From Rhizobium etli CFN 42 (GTDB lineage Bacteria; Pseudomonadota; Alphaproteobacteria; Rhizobiales; Rhizobiaceae): DNA of 64,000 bases. Of this stretch, positions 27,241 to 37,494 are shown piece after piece. The position numbers and the translations under genes are program-made. Within the stretch, counting starts at the first letter, position 1; each line of letters opens with the position of its first letter. Below the pieces are notes generated by a model. It searched no databases, was not told the origin of the DNA, and was given only the letters and a program-made list of their open reading frames with translations. The stretch covers positions 1-64,000 of the forward strand of contig NC_007763.1 in assembly GCF_000092045.1 (NCBI RefSeq), written 5' to 3'.

Positions 27241-28743
27241 ATGAGCGGCTATATTCTTTCGATTGATCAGGGCACGACGTCTTCGCGTGCGATCATCTTC
27301 AACAGCGACATGAAAATGGCCGGATCCGCTCAGGCGGAGATCACGCAATACTATCCGCAGCCCGGCTGGGTGGAGCACGATGCTGCCGAAATCTGGCAGT
27401 CCGTCGTCGACACGATGCGCAAGGCGATCGCTGGTGCCGGCGTGGATGCCGCCGCGATCGCAGCCGTCGGCATCACCAACCAGCGCGAAACGGCAGTCGT
27501 CTGGGACCGCAAGTCCGGAACACCGCTTTACCGCGCGATCGTCTGGCAGGACCGGCGCACGGCGGAAATGTGCGAAAGCCTGAAGGCCGATGGATATGAG
27601 AAGCTGTTTTCCGCCAAGACCGGCCTGCTGCTCGACCCATACTTTTCGGGAACCAAGCTACGCTGGCTGCTCGACAATGTCGATGGGCTGCGCGAGCAGG
27701 CCGAGGCGGGCGAGGTCTGTTTCGGCACGATCGACAGCTGGTTGATCTACAAGCTGACCGGCGGCCGCGTGCATGCGACCGATGCAACCAATGCATCGCG
27801 AACCCTGCTCTACAATATCGATGACGGAACCTGGGACGAGGAACTGCTCGGCATTCTCGGCATCCCGGCCGCCATGCTTCCCGAGGTCAGGGAATGCGCC
27901 GATGATTTCGGCCGGGTCGACGAGGCCCTGTTCGGGGCCGCGCTGCCGATCTTCGGGGTCGCCGGCGACCAGCAGGCGGCGGCGATGGGCAATGCCTGCT
28001 TCGAACCCGGCATGATGAAATCGACTTACGGCACCGGCTGCTTCGCCCTGCTCAACACAGGCCAGGATCGAGTCTCCTCCGCCAATCGGATGCTGACGAC
28101 CATCGCCTGCCGCCTCGACGGCGAGACGACCTATGCGCTCGAAGGCTCGATCTTCATCGCCGGTGCCGCCGTGCAATGGCTGCGCGACGGCCTCGGCATT
28201 ATCGGCCAGGCGTCGGAGGCAGGGGTGCTTGCGGCCAAGGCCGATCCTGGGCAGCAGGTCTATATCGTCCCCGCCTTCACCGGGCTCGGCGCGCCTTATT
28301 GGGATCCGGCTGCGCGTGGTGCGATCTTCGGCCTGACGCGCAACAGCGGACCGGCGGAATTTGCCCGCGCCGTGCTCGAATCCGTTGCCTATCAGACACT
28401 CGACCTGCTTGTGGCTATGAAGAGGGATTGGGGCGCCAACCAGCTGGAGACGGTGTTGCGCGTCGATGGCGGCATGGCGGCTTCCGATTGGACGATGCAA
28501 TGCCTCGCCGACATGACCGGAAACCCGGTCGACCGCTCGGCGATCCACGAGACGACGGCGCTCGGGGCCGCCTGGCTTGCCGGCTCCAGGGCCGGTATTT
28601 GGCCGGGCAAGCGTGAATTTGCCAAGGCTTGGGCCTGTGATCGACGTTTCAGCCCCGCAATGGCGGAGACAGAGCGGCAGGCCAAGATCATCGGTTGGAA
28701 GAATGCCGTGTCGCGGATGATCTCGGACGCTTCGGCGGGATAG
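27241..28743 (+). CDS. glpK: Glycerol kinase
   Basis: FGGY-family glycerol kinase (EC 2.7.1.30), 500 aa, making glycerol-3-phosphate for GlpD. Seen: phosphate-1 motif [13 protein letters not shown] at the N-terminus, [36 protein letters not shown], adenosine-site motif [17 protein letters not shown], and [12 protein letters not shown]. The ATG at 27241 ([11 protein letters not shown]) is the family start, not the earlier one at 27154. It ends the glp locus. It is likely in the same transcript as glpV despite the hairpins, and under GlpR. Confidence 0.95.
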   Translation: MSGYILSIDQGTTSSRAIIFNSDMKMAGSAQAEITQYYPQPGWVEHDAAEIWQSVVDTMRKAIAGAGVDAAAIAAVGITNQRETAVVWDRKSGTPLYRAIVWQDRRTAEMCESLKADGYEKLFSAKTGLLLDPYFSGTKLRWLLDNVDGLREQAEAGEVCFGTIDSWLIYKLTGGRVHATDATNASRTLLYNIDDGTWDEELLGILGIPAAMLPEVRECADDFGRVDEALFGAALPIFGVAGDQQAAAMGNACFEPGMMKSTYGTGCFALLNTGQDRVSSANRMLTTIACRLDGETTYALEGSIFIAGAAVQWLRDGLGIIGQASEAGVLAAKADPGQQVYIVPAFTGLGAPYWDPAARGAIFGLTRNSGPAEFARAVLESVAYQTLDLLVAMKRDWGANQLETVLRVDGGMAASDWTMQCLADMTGNPVDRSAIHETTALGAAWLAGSRAGIWPGKREFAKAWACDRRFSPAMAETERQAKIIGWKNAVSRMISDASAG

Positions 28744-28797
28744 CCAGACGGTGCAATGCGGCGGATCGATCGCCGCGGGGCATCTATGGCGGTGACA

Positions 28798-28827
28798 AGG
28801 CCTCCCGTATTCAAATCCGGGAAGCCT
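28798..28827. terminator. Hairpin between convergent glpK and the AlaRS-like gene
   Basis: GGCCTCCCG pairs with CGGGAAGCC (one mismatch) around a 12-nt loop, between two convergent stop codons. It is probably a shared terminator of modest strength. Confidence 0.4.
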
Positions 28828-28835
28828 CATCCCTG

Positions 28836-29695
28836 CTACTCGATGATCTCATCGATGTCGGAGAGATCGATGCCGTGGGTGTCGAACCACCAGTCCGCCC
28901 CCTTGTCGCAATAGCGATCGCGCAGGCGCAGATACTTGGCGCCGAGCCGCTTCTGGCGTTCGACCTCTTTCTGGAAGAACGGATGCTCGAGTGTGCCGCC
29001 CATCTTGTGGATGCGGCGGAGCAGTTTGCGCAGAACATATCCCTGCTCCTTATTGCCCGGCCGATATCCGCTTTCTACGATCGTCATCACCGTCTCGCGC
29101 AATGTCTCCAGCGCATCCGCCGGCGGCGTGCCGTTGACGATCATATCGAGACGCTCCGCGCCAAAGCCGACATCGATACAGCTTCCGAGCGGATTGACGA
29201 TGTTCCCGATCTCTATGCCATGCTTGTAGAACTCGGTGCAGTATCCGCTGATGCTGCCATCGCTCCAGATGCATTCGGCATCGGCAACGATGGGTACGCG
29301 CCCGTCATAGAGCGGCGTCCATTCGATCAGGCGGTCTGGATGCATCGTTACATGATCCGGCGCCAGACCGAGCGTTCCGAGAAAGGCGAGCCAGAAATCG
29401 ATGGCGTCGCCGACGGTCATTTCCCTGAAGGAGAAAAGCCCGAGCATGGTGAAGTGGAGGAAGTGAGTTCCGTCGCCGATCTCGTCGAGGTCGCCCATGC
29501 GCAGGCAGGCCTGGCTGTTTGCGACGGTTCCGCTAAAAGAAGGATCGGAGAAGAGAGCCTTGTATTGCTGCATGCCAGCGCTGCAGAAGAGCGTTGTATC
29601 GTCATGCGGCCGTACGGATTCGATGCGTGTGAAGTCGATGCCCTTGGAGAGGCAGAAGTCTTGATAGTACTGGATCAGGCGTCCCGCGGTGTCAT
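28836..29695 (-). CDS. Stand-alone alanyl-tRNA synthetase-like catalytic domain
   Basis: A class II synthetase core of the AlaRS type, without the editing and C-terminal domains of full AlaRS (about 286 versus about 875 aa). Parallels with AlaRS: RPHDDTTLFCSAGMQQYK; SQACLRMG-DLDEIG; HFTMLGLFSF (motif 2 region); CTEFY; IDVGFGAERLD (motif 3 region); and EQGYVLRKLLRRIHKMGG at the start of the tRNA-binding part. The start is broken. A strong AAAGGAGG precedes ATG 29695, but that ATG is one base out of frame with the conserved N-terminus (DTAGRLIQYYQDF). One base added after the ATG repairs it; otherwise translation begins only at ATG 29573. A role in activating alanine or a similar acid for a non-ribosomal use is speculation. 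Confidence 0.7.
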
Positions 29696-29880
29696 AGGCA
29701 ACCTCCTTTGCTGTTCGTGCCTGCTACAACATAGCGATGTCACGCCTGTGCGGCAATCTTCTGCAGCGCGCGGGCACGCCGTTTCTATCATCGCCGCCTG
29801 TTCGGCATGTGACGAGGCAGGTACTAAAGGTTCCCGTTCCCGCGAGGAGTGGCGTCCGCCGATCCCTCCGGATACCGCGG

Positions 29881-30870
<990 letters not shown>

Positions 30871-30897
30871 CAAAGTCCCTTCTGAAAACCGTGCCGC

Positions 30898-32031
30898 CTA
30901 AAGGGCGGCTGCGTAAATCGAGCGAATGTCGGCACGCGTGAGGTCACGCGGATTGTTGTCCAGCAGGCGCCGGATGGCAAAAGCGTCCTCGGTCATGGCG
31001 TCGAGATCGCTTTCCGGCACGCCAAGCCCTGACAGTTTCATCTCGATGCCGAGTTCGGCGCAGAAAGCATAGGCCGCATCGAAGACGGATGCTGAGTTTT
31101 CCGAGGTATGGCGCCCAAGCGCCTCCATCACCGCTTTCGTCTTCTCAGGCGCAGACGGCGTGTTGAAGGCGAGAACATGCGGGAATATCAGCGCATTGGC
31201 AGCGCCATGCGCCACATGCCAGCGCGTGCCGAGCGGGTAGGCGAGCGCATGGCCGCCGGCGGTGTTGACCGGGCCGAGGCAGAAGCCGCCATAAAGCGAG
31301 GCGAGCGACAGGCCGGCGCGCGCTTCGGCGTCGTTGCCGTCTCTGACGGCGCGGGCGAGATATTTGCCGACCAGCCGCGTTCCCTCGATCGCATAGATAT
31401 CGACCATTGGATGAGCCTTGCGGTTGGTGAAGGCCTCGACGCAGTGGGCCATGGCGTCGACGCCGGTGGCGGCCGTCGTGCGTGCCGGCACGCTGAAGGT
31501 GAGCGCCGGATCGATGACGGCGATGTCGGCCAGCATATGCAGGCTTTCGACAGCGAGCTTCGCCATGGTCCTGGGGTCGGTGACGAGCGCGCGGATGCCC
31601 GCCTCACTGCCGGTGCCCGATGTTGTCGGCACCTGGGCGAGCGCTGCCTTGCGCGGCCCGTGCACCTTGTTCGGGCCGACGACGTCATGCAGCGTCTGTG
31701 CGGAGCCGGCAAGAACGGCGGCGAGTTTTGCCAGATCCATGGCGCTGCCGCCGCCGAAGCCGACGATCAGTTCGGCGTCGGCGCCGTTGGCCGCCTGCAG
31801 CACCTTTTCGAGGTTGGCCGTATCCGGCTCGGGCGTCACTTCGGCAAAGACCGTCATCTCGCCCTTCAATTCCAGCAGGTCGATGCGCGCGGCATTGAAA
31901 GCGTCGGAGATGATGAGCGTGCGTCTGAAACCCTTTTCGGCAGCCCATTTGCCGAGCTTTGCCGCCGTGCCGATGCCGAACTCGATCAGATGCGGCCGAA
32001 CGATCGTGATTGGCGAATCCAAGCTTGCCAT
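30898..32031 (-). CDS. Iron-containing alcohol dehydrogenase
   Basis: Group III (Fe-type) NAD(P)-dependent alcohol dehydrogenase, 377 aa. Seen: the nucleotide-binding GFGGGSAMDLAKLAAVL, PTTSGTGSEAG, and metal ligands in DAMAHCVEAFTNRKAHP and GGHALAYPLGTRWHVAHGAANAL. AGGAGG lies 8-9 bases before the ATG at 32031 (MASLDSPIT), so the longer frame is rejected. It is the first gene of the operon with pdxA2, behind its own AT-rich promoter region. It presumably oxidises or reduces a hydroxy acid or aldehyde in the acid-sugar pathway; the substrate is unknown. Confidence 0.9.
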   Translation of the reverse strand: MASLDSPITIVRPHLIEFGIGTAAKLGKWAAEKGFRRTLIISDAFNAARIDLLELKGEMTVFAEVTPEPDTANLEKVLQAANGADAELIVGFGGGSAMDLAKLAAVLAGSAQTLHDVVGPNKVHGPRKAALAQVPTTSGTGSEAGIRALVTDPRTMAKLAVESLHMLADIAVIDPALTFSVPARTTAATGVDAMAHCVEAFTNRKAHPMVDIYAIEGTRLVGKYLARAVRDGNDAEARAGLSLASLYGGFCLGPVNTAGGHALAYPLGTRWHVAHGAANALIFPHVLAFNTPSAPEKTKAVMEALGRHTSENSASVFDAAYAFCAELGIEMKLSGLGVPESDLDAMTEDAFAIRRLLDNNPRDLTRADIRSIYAAAL

Positions 32032-32362
32032 GAACCAGTCCTCCTGCAAGATCCTGCGGCGAAATGTTGCGTCATTTATTGTAAAGTTGTAAGCCAAGTG
32101 TCAAGCGGCATTCCTGGCCTGGAGAAATTTTATCGTCGGCTCTGCCGTTTAATGCGGTCGAATTGCACAAATATTACTTTAAAAACAATAAGGCTTATCG
32201 ATTATCGGATGAAATAGTCGATCAAAGGTCAGCCGCCAGTGCGGCGGTGGTGGGGAAGCAAATGTTGTCAAATCCTCGGCGCGGCCGGCCACTCTCCTCG
32301 TGTCCCTCATCGTCTCACGCGGGATCGGAAAACAGCTCTACAATTCCAGGCCGGCATCTTGC
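32032..32362. promoter_or_regulatory. 331-bp intergenic region with promoter for the iron alcohol dehydrogenase operon
   Basis: On the minus strand a TTGACA hexamer (about 32104-32099) is followed after 15 nt by TACAAT, directed at the dehydrogenase gene. The sequence TTTACAATAA here also occurs upstream of the binding-protein gene (34679-34688). The rest, up to the sialidase-like stop at 32363, holds no gene I can support. Confidence 0.45.
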
Positions 32363-33550
32363 CTAAGGCAGCGCTCGCGGGGCGAGCCGCACATATTTGA
32401 TGGCGCGCCGGTAATAGGTGTAGGCGACATGGAGCGTGCCATCACTGCCCTCAATGACCGAGGGGTAGGAGAACTCGCGGTTCAGCGAATCCTTGGAATT
32501 GTTGCTGAGGCAAAAGCCGTCGCCGGTATCGAGATCGATGCGATGTGGAAAGGTCCTGCCGCCATCCCTCGAAATCGCCAGGCTGAGCGGCGCGCGCGGC
32601 ACACCCCAGACCGCCTTGCGGCCGGCATCGGCAACGACAGCAGCATTCTCTCCACATTCGTCACCCTCGATTTCGTCATAGAGAGACTGACGCCGCGCAT
32701 CCGACATCGTCGCGTTCGAATGGTTGTAAACCATTGCAATCCCGCCATTATCCAGAACGGTGGCCTGGATTGAGGAGTTGTTGTTCGGCAGTTCGGTCGG
32801 CTCGGGCGGGCTCCACGTTTCGCCGCCATCCGCCGATCGGCTGGAAAGAATGGTTTCGGCGAAGCGGTTGCGGTAGAAGGCGATCATCTCGCAGCCGCCG
32901 AGCGGCAGAATGTTCATGTGGACGGCGCCGATGCTGTCGGGAATATCGCGCATTTGCCAGCTGGCGCCGCCGTCGCGCGAGATCAGCACCGCTGCCGTAT
33001 CGGCATCGCCACTCCAGCGTTGGCCCTCAAGCCCGACGCAGCGGAAGATCGGCAGCAGCCAGTCGCCACGGTCGTTGACGACTATCTGTTGGCGAACGAA
33101 GGTACCGGGGCTGTCGCAGAGGATCTGGACCGGACCGAATGTCTTGCCGCCGTCATCGGATATCCGGCATTTAACAATCGAGCCATCCTGGTTGCCTGAC
33201 GTCTGCGATGTGTAGAGCAGCCATGTCTTTCCGTCCGGCGCGTTGAAAATCAATGGGTTCTGCTCTGATTTCTCCGGATCGTCGCTCATCTTTTCCGGTT
33301 CCGACCACCGCCCGGAGCCCGGTGGCAGCCGCGACATGTAAATTGAAATGTCTCTCATGCCCTCCATCGTGCCGCCGAACCAGACGCAGCTCAGCGTGCC
33401 GTCGGGAAGAAAGGCGAGATTTGCTGCATGATTCTGGATGCAAGGCGAGGGCAGGTAGGCATCGGCGCGGCCCGCGACAGAGGGGTGAGGGATGACGGCC
33501 CCGGTCATCAGAGCGGGCACGTCTTCCGGAGGCAGGCCGGTAAATGTCAT
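32363..33550 (-). CDS. Sialidase-fold (BNR/Asp-box) protein, cytoplasmic
   Basis: A 395 aa six-bladed beta-propeller of the sialidase superfamily. Four Asp-boxes are visible: SDDGGKTFG, SRDGGASWQ, SADGGETWS and SRDGGRTFP. FLPDGTLSCVWFGGTMEG and NNNSSIQATVLDNGG lie between them. There is no signal peptide, so it should act inside the cell, unlike secreted sialidases. The start at 33550 follows AGGAGA. It is 10 bp downstream of the DapA-type aldolase gene in the same operon. Related propellers include hydrolases and lyases for uronate-containing sugars. The true substrate is unknown, and the pathway lacks NanK/NanE, so sialic acid is unlikely. Confidence 0.82.
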   Translation of the reverse strand: MTFTGLPPEDVPALMTGAVIPHPSVAGRADAYLPSPCIQNHAANLAFLPDGTLSCVWFGGTMEGMRDISIYMSRLPPGSGRWSEPEKMSDDPEKSEQNPLIFNAPDGKTWLLYTSQTSGNQDGSIVKCRISDDGGKTFGPVQILCDSPGTFVRQQIVVNDRGDWLLPIFRCVGLEGQRWSGDADTAAVLISRDGGASWQMRDIPDSIGAVHMNILPLGGCEMIAFYRNRFAETILSSRSADGGETWSPPEPTELPNNNSSIQATVLDNGGIAMVYNHSNATMSDARRQSLYDEIEGDECGENAAVVADAGRKAVWGVPRAPLSLAISRDGGRTFPHRIDLDTGDGFCLSNNSKDSLNREFSYPSVIEGSDGTLHVAYTYYRRAIKYVRLAPRALP

Positions 33551-33560
33551 GGCGATCTCC

Positions 33561-34463
33561 TCAAGGCAGTTTGGCGTAGCTATCGGCGAGGGCGGCATAA
33601 TCCGCCTCGCTCAGCGGCATCAGCGGCGCGCGCGTACGCTTCCAGGCGGGGTTGCCTGTCTTCAGCCCGACCATTGCCTTGATGGTCGGGATCTGGACGT
33701 AGGAGTTGGAAAGTGTGCGATAGGCGTTGATGCGTGCCTGCGCCGCCTCGACATCGGCGGCGCGCGCCTCGTCGTGGACATGGTCGTAAACGGTGCGCAG
33801 CGAATCCGCCACCAGATTGGAGGTGGCCGTGATGCAGCCTGCGCCGCCGGCCTTCATCAGCGGCAGCAGCAGCGGATCGGCGCCGGCCAACACCGAGAAA
33901 TCGGGATGAGCGGCGATGATGGCCTGCATGTTGTTGAAATCTCCCGCCGATTCCTTGATGCCGACGACCGTTTCCGGGAAGGCCGCAATCAGCCGGCCGA
34001 TCAGCGGAAGGGATAGCGGAACACCCGAAACCTGCGGGATATGATAGAGAATGACCCGCAGACGCGTGTCAGCGACCTTTTCCAGTACCTGCGAATAGGC
34101 GGCGAACAGGCCGTCGTCCGAGACGCCCTTGTAATAGAAGGGCGGCAACATCACCACTTTGGTGACACCGAGCGACAACGCGTGCCGGGTCAGTTCCACC
34201 GTCTCCGGAATGGCGACGACGCCGGTGCCCGGCAAAAGCCTGTCGGCCGGAATGCCGGCCTTCACCGCCGCCTCCAGTATGGCTCGGCGCTCGGCTCCGG
34301 AGAAGGAATTGGCCTCTCCGGTCGTGCCGAGCAGGGCCACGCCATGACAGCCCTCGGCCAGCAGCCGCCGGCAGTGATCGGTGAGAAGGGTGAGGTCGGG
34401 CGTATTGTCTGCCGTCAGCGGCGTTGCGGCCGCGCTGAAAACGCCTGTAATCCTGTGGCTCAT
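33561..34463 (-). CDS. DapA/NanA-family class I aldolase or dehydratase
   Basis: A 300 aa (beta/alpha)8 protein of the dihydrodipicolinate synthase / N-acetylneuraminate lyase family. Seen: GTTGEANSFS (phosphate- or carboxylate-binding), LYHIPQVSGVPL (catalytic Tyr, YxxP-type) and GIKESAGDF with the Schiff-base Lys. Most members split or make a bond to pyruvate. No lysine-pathway genes are near. The catabolic neighbourhood (acid-sugar kinase, importer, propeller) suggests a 2-keto-3-deoxy-acid-type substrate. AGGAGGGCGGA precedes ATG 34463. It leads a two-gene operon with the sialidase-fold gene, divergent from the importer. Confidence 0.87.
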   Translation of the reverse strand: MSHRITGVFSAAATPLTADNTPDLTLLTDHCRRLLAEGCHGVALLGTTGEANSFSGAERRAILEAAVKAGIPADRLLPGTGVVAIPETVELTRHALSLGVTKVVMLPPFYYKGVSDDGLFAAYSQVLEKVADTRLRVILYHIPQVSGVPLSLPLIGRLIAAFPETVVGIKESAGDFNNMQAIIAAHPDFSVLAGADPLLLPLMKAGGAGCITATSNLVADSLRTVYDHVHDEARAADVEAAQARINAYRTLSNSYVQIPTIKAMVGLKTGNPAWKRTRAPLMPLSEADYAALADSYAKLP

Positions 34464-34768
34464 TCCGCCCTCCTCGGTGCGTCCCGTCTTTTCCGGCTGC
34501 ACGGGCAATTGTCATTCGCCTATCGCGATGGATTGCGAAAAACTTTTCCATTGCAGTGCTTTTGTCAAGAAGACAAAACGCGTTCATTCCAGAGGTAAAA
34601 ATTATCTGATTGTTTTAATTATAATATTTCTTGCCATAAATTTTGTTGCAACAAAAATCGCGATTTTTTGTTGACATATTTACAATAACGAGAGAACGAT
34701 AGGTGATGGATTGTGCTGCGCCTGGCAGCGCAGGGAGAGCGCTGCCGATTTCACCTGGGAGGAATGCC
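34464..34768. promoter_or_regulatory. Divergent control region between aldolase and importer operons, with two palindromes
   Basis: A notably AT-rich 305-bp gap. It holds an inverted repeat TTTTGTC-N5-GACAAAA (34560-34578) near the aldolase side and a perfect 16-bp palindrome TTTTGTTGCAACAAAA (34641-34656) near the importer side. Both have TTTTGT/ACAAAA arms, fitting the T-x-GT...AC-x-A pattern of FadR-type GntR operators; the GntR gene at 41536 is the obvious candidate. TTGACA occurs at 34671-34676. Confidence 0.6.
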
Positions 34769-36406
34769 ATGTCTTTTGATCAATCGGATAAAACCAATCT
34801 ATCGCGCCGCAACGCGCTGAAGTTCGGCCTTGCCGCCGGCGTCGGGCTGACCGTGTTCGGGATGAATGCCCGCATCGTGCTGGCCGATGAAGGCCAGGTC
34901 CTGAAGGTCGCCCATCCGGCCTTCGACCAGGATTGGTCGCCCCTGCGCGGCGGCGGCAGAACCTTCCGCTGGAACTCGATCTGGTGGGCTTCGCCGATGT
35001 ATTTCGACAGTCAGGGCAATATCAAGCCCTACGTCTTCACCAGCTGGGAATCGGCCGACAACACGGTCTGGACCTTCAAGATCGACCCCAAGGCCGTCTT
35101 CTCCGACGGCAGCAAGATCACCTCGGCCGACGTCAAGGGATCGTGGGAAGTCGCCTCGATGCCAAACACCAAGAGCCAGCGCGCCGACCAGGTGCTGAGC
35201 AAGGTCAAGGGCTACGCAGAAATCGCCGCCGGCTCGGCCAATGAACTGACCGGTGTCGCGACTCCCGATGAGGGAACGGTCGTCGTGACGCTCGCCGCCG
35301 CCGATCCGATCTTCTTCATGCGTCTCGCAAATCACATCGCACCGATCACCAAGGCGTCGCAGTCGCGCGGCAGCGACGGTGAGGAAATCATCGACTGGTA
35401 CAAGCCTGAGAACAAGCCGGTCTTCTCCGGCCCGTTCAAGCTGACGAGCATCGATATCGATGCCGGCAAGATCACCTTCGAGCCGAATGAGAACTTCTTC
35501 GGGCCGAAGCCGAAGCTTGCCCGCATCGACATCACCTCGATCGAGGACAATGTGACGGCGACTTCGCTGATCAAGTCGGGCGAGTTCAACGCCCACACCG
35601 AGCTCGTCACCTCGACGATCATTCAGGATCTCGGCCCGGAATTCTCGGCCGGTCCGCTGATCCCGACCAGCCAGCACTTCTGGTTCAACATTTCCCGCGC
35701 GCCGATGGACGATCCGAAGGTACGCCAGGCGCTGATCATGGCGGTCGATCGCGACGGCCTGTTCAAGGCATCCTATCCGGATGGGCCGCACAAGAAGGCC
35801 GACCAGATTCTCAATTCGGTTCCCGGCGCCGACAATTCCGGCTTCGAGCCCTTTCCCTATGATCCGGCAGCCGCCAAGAAACTGCTTGCCGAATCGAGCT
35901 ATGGCGGCCCCGAACGCCTGCCGAAGATCCTGTTCGTCGGCATTTCGGCGCCGGCCATTCAGGCCGCCGCCCAGTTCATCGCCGAGCAGTGGCGCCAGAA
36001 TCTCGGCATCACGGCCGTCGACATGAAACCGCAGCAGGACGCCTATGCCGGTCCGGATCAGAACTCGGTCCAGATCTTCCGCGATGACGTCGGCACCCGT
36101 GTTCCCGACGCCGTTTCCTATCTCACGGGCAGCATCGCCTCGACCTCGTCGAACGCGCAGAACAAGCTCGGCGGATACAAGAACGACAAGGTCGACAGCG
36201 CCCTTGCCGAAGCAGCAACCAAGGCTGCGGATGATCCGCAGCGCGTTGCTCTCGCCCAGCAAGCCCAGAAGGCATTCCGCGAGGATTGGGCCTTCATTCC
36301 ATGGTATTCTCAGGCGATGTCGCGCTGGGCCACCAAGGAGGTCAAGGGACTCGAGAAGAACCTCGACTGGCAGATCGCCGAGCCTTGGAACATCTCCATC
36401 GGCTGA
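34769..36406 (+). CDS. ABC importer, substrate-binding protein (SBP_bac_5, dipeptide/oligosaccharide type)
   Basis: A 545 aa family-5 periplasmic binding protein. The N-terminus NLSRRNALKFGLAAGVGLTV is a twin-arginine type signal, with likely cleavage after ARIVLA-DE. It continues with VWTFKIDPKAVFSDGSKITSADV and other SBP_bac_5 features. The ATG at 34769 follows GGGAGGAAT. Family 5 binds peptides, but in rhizobia also oligosaccharides and sugar acids. The linked acid-sugar kinase and aldolase make a sugar acid or glycoside the better guess. It is first in a seven-gene operon; a strong hairpin follows it. Confidence 0.9.
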   Translation: MSFDQSDKTNLSRRNALKFGLAAGVGLTVFGMNARIVLADEGQVLKVAHPAFDQDWSPLRGGGRTFRWNSIWWASPMYFDSQGNIKPYVFTSWESADNTVWTFKIDPKAVFSDGSKITSADVKGSWEVASMPNTKSQRADQVLSKVKGYAEIAAGSANELTGVATPDEGTVVVTLAAADPIFFMRLANHIAPITKASQSRGSDGEEIIDWYKPENKPVFSGPFKLTSIDIDAGKITFEPNENFFGPKPKLARIDITSIEDNVTATSLIKSGEFNAHTELVTSTIIQDLGPEFSAGPLIPTSQHFWFNISRAPMDDPKVRQALIMAVDRDGLFKASYPDGPHKKADQILNSVPGADNSGFEPFPYDPAAAKKLLAESSYGGPERLPKILFVGISAPAIQAAAQFIAEQWRQNLGITAVDMKPQQDAYAGPDQNSVQIFRDDVGTRVPDAVSYLTGSIASTSSNAQNKLGGYKNDKVDSALAEAATKAADDPQRVALAQQAQKAFREDWAFIPWYSQAMSRWATKEVKGLEKNLDWQIAEPWNISIG

Positions 36407-36435
36407 TCGGGAATGATCGGTTCCTGGCAATAAGC

Positions 36436-36461
36436 GCGCGAAGGCTGCAAGGCCTTCGCGC
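36436..36461 (+). other. Intercistronic hairpin after the binding-protein gene
   Basis: A perfect 10-bp stem (GCGCGAAGGC / GCCTTCGCGC, 6-nt loop) lies 29 bp after the binding-protein stop. Such hairpins often protect the binding-protein mRNA and let it outnumber the permease message. Confidence 0.6.
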
Positions 36462-36535
36462 AAGTTTCAAGACGAAGAGATGCGATCTGCCTGGCTTTAT
36501 GACGGACCGTGATCGACGACAGGTGGGAGGTGGCC

Positions 36536-37492
36536 TTGCTGCGCTACGTGCTAACCCGGTTTGCCATCTGGATACCGTCCGTTCTGGTGGTGATGCTGGC
36601 CGTTTACGCGCTGGCTTTCTACGGCGCCGGCGATCCGATCAAGCTCATCTTCCTGCGCGCGCCTGGTGACGTCGCCTATAATCCGCAGCGCATCGAAGCC
36701 ATCCGTGAAAGTGCTGGCCTCAACAGGCCCTTCATCGAACAGTTCGGCCTTTACATCTGGAACCTGCTGCACGGCCAGTTCGGCAATTCGCTGACATCGG
36801 GCCGCGCCGTCTGGGCGATGGTCTCGGCTGCCGCCCCGGTCTCGTTCCAGCTTGCCCTCTGCGCCATCATCCTGACGGCTGTCGTCGCGATCCCGCTCGG
36901 CATGATCGCCGCGCTGAACCAGAATTCGCGCTTGGACTACGCCATTCTGGGCTCGGCGCTCTTTCTCTGGGCGATCCCGGCTTATGTCGCCGGTCCGCTG
37001 CTGATGGTCGGCCTCATCGTTCTGTTGCCGGGCGCAAGCGTGCCTTATGGCTGGGGCGGCGTCTTCGATGTCCGCATCCTGCTGCCGCTGCTCGTGCTTT
37101 CCTTCCAGCCGATCGCGCTGATCGTGCGCCAGACCCGTGCTGCCGTCATCGAGGTGCTGTCGGAGGATTTCGTTCGCACCGCCCGCGCCAAGGGCGTGCC
37201 CGAGATTATCGTGGCACTGCGCCATATCCTGCGGCCCGTGCTGACGCCTGTGGTGACCCAGCTCGGCCTGATCATGATCACCATCGTCAACGGCGCGATC
37301 TTCGTCGAGCTCGTCTTCGGCCTGCCGGGGCTCGGCCGGCTGACGGTGCAGGCGCTGATCAATTCCGATTATCCCGTCATCCTGGCGATCACGCTGATCG
37401 GATCGTTCCTGGTGATGGTGTCGAACCTCCTGGTGGACGTGCTCTATCCATTGCTCGATCCGCGCGCCAATGATTCGAGAAGGAGCCGCTGA
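36536..37492 (+). CDS. ABC importer permease (DppB/OppB type)
   Basis: A 318 aa inner-membrane permease with about six helices. It starts LRYVLTRFAIWIPSVLVVMLAV, the usual DppB N-terminus. The coupling region VLSEDFVRTARAKGVPEIIVALRHILRP is the dipeptide-family EAA loop. The TTG at 36536 lies five bases after GGGAGG and matches the family start; a GTG at 36509 would add nine residues. It ends 2 bp before the second permease. Confidence 0.9.
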   Translation: MLRYVLTRFAIWIPSVLVVMLAVYALAFYGAGDPIKLIFLRAPGDVAYNPQRIEAIRESAGLNRPFIEQFGLYIWNLLHGQFGNSLTSGRAVWAMVSAAAPVSFQLALCAIILTAVVAIPLGMIAALNQNSRLDYAILGSALFLWAIPAYVAGPLLMVGLIVLLPGASVPYGWGGVFDVRILLPLLVLSFQPIALIVRQTRAAVIEVLSEDFVRTARAKGVPEIIVALRHILRPVLTPVVTQLGLIMITIVNGAIFVELVFGLPGLGRLTVQALINSDYPVILAITLIGSFLVMVSNLLVDVLYPLLDPRANDSRRSR

Positions 37493-37494
37493 CC

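Noticed and set aside
28836..29695. AlaX-type trans-editing protein
   Set aside because: The similarity is to the aminoacylation core (class II motifs), not to the editing domain with its HxxxH and CxxxH zinc motifs.
32363..34463. Sialic acid catabolism (sialidase plus NanA)
   Set aside because: No NanK, NanE, NanT or signal peptide on the propeller protein; the linked kinase is of the four-carbon acid type. Family resemblance alone is not enough.
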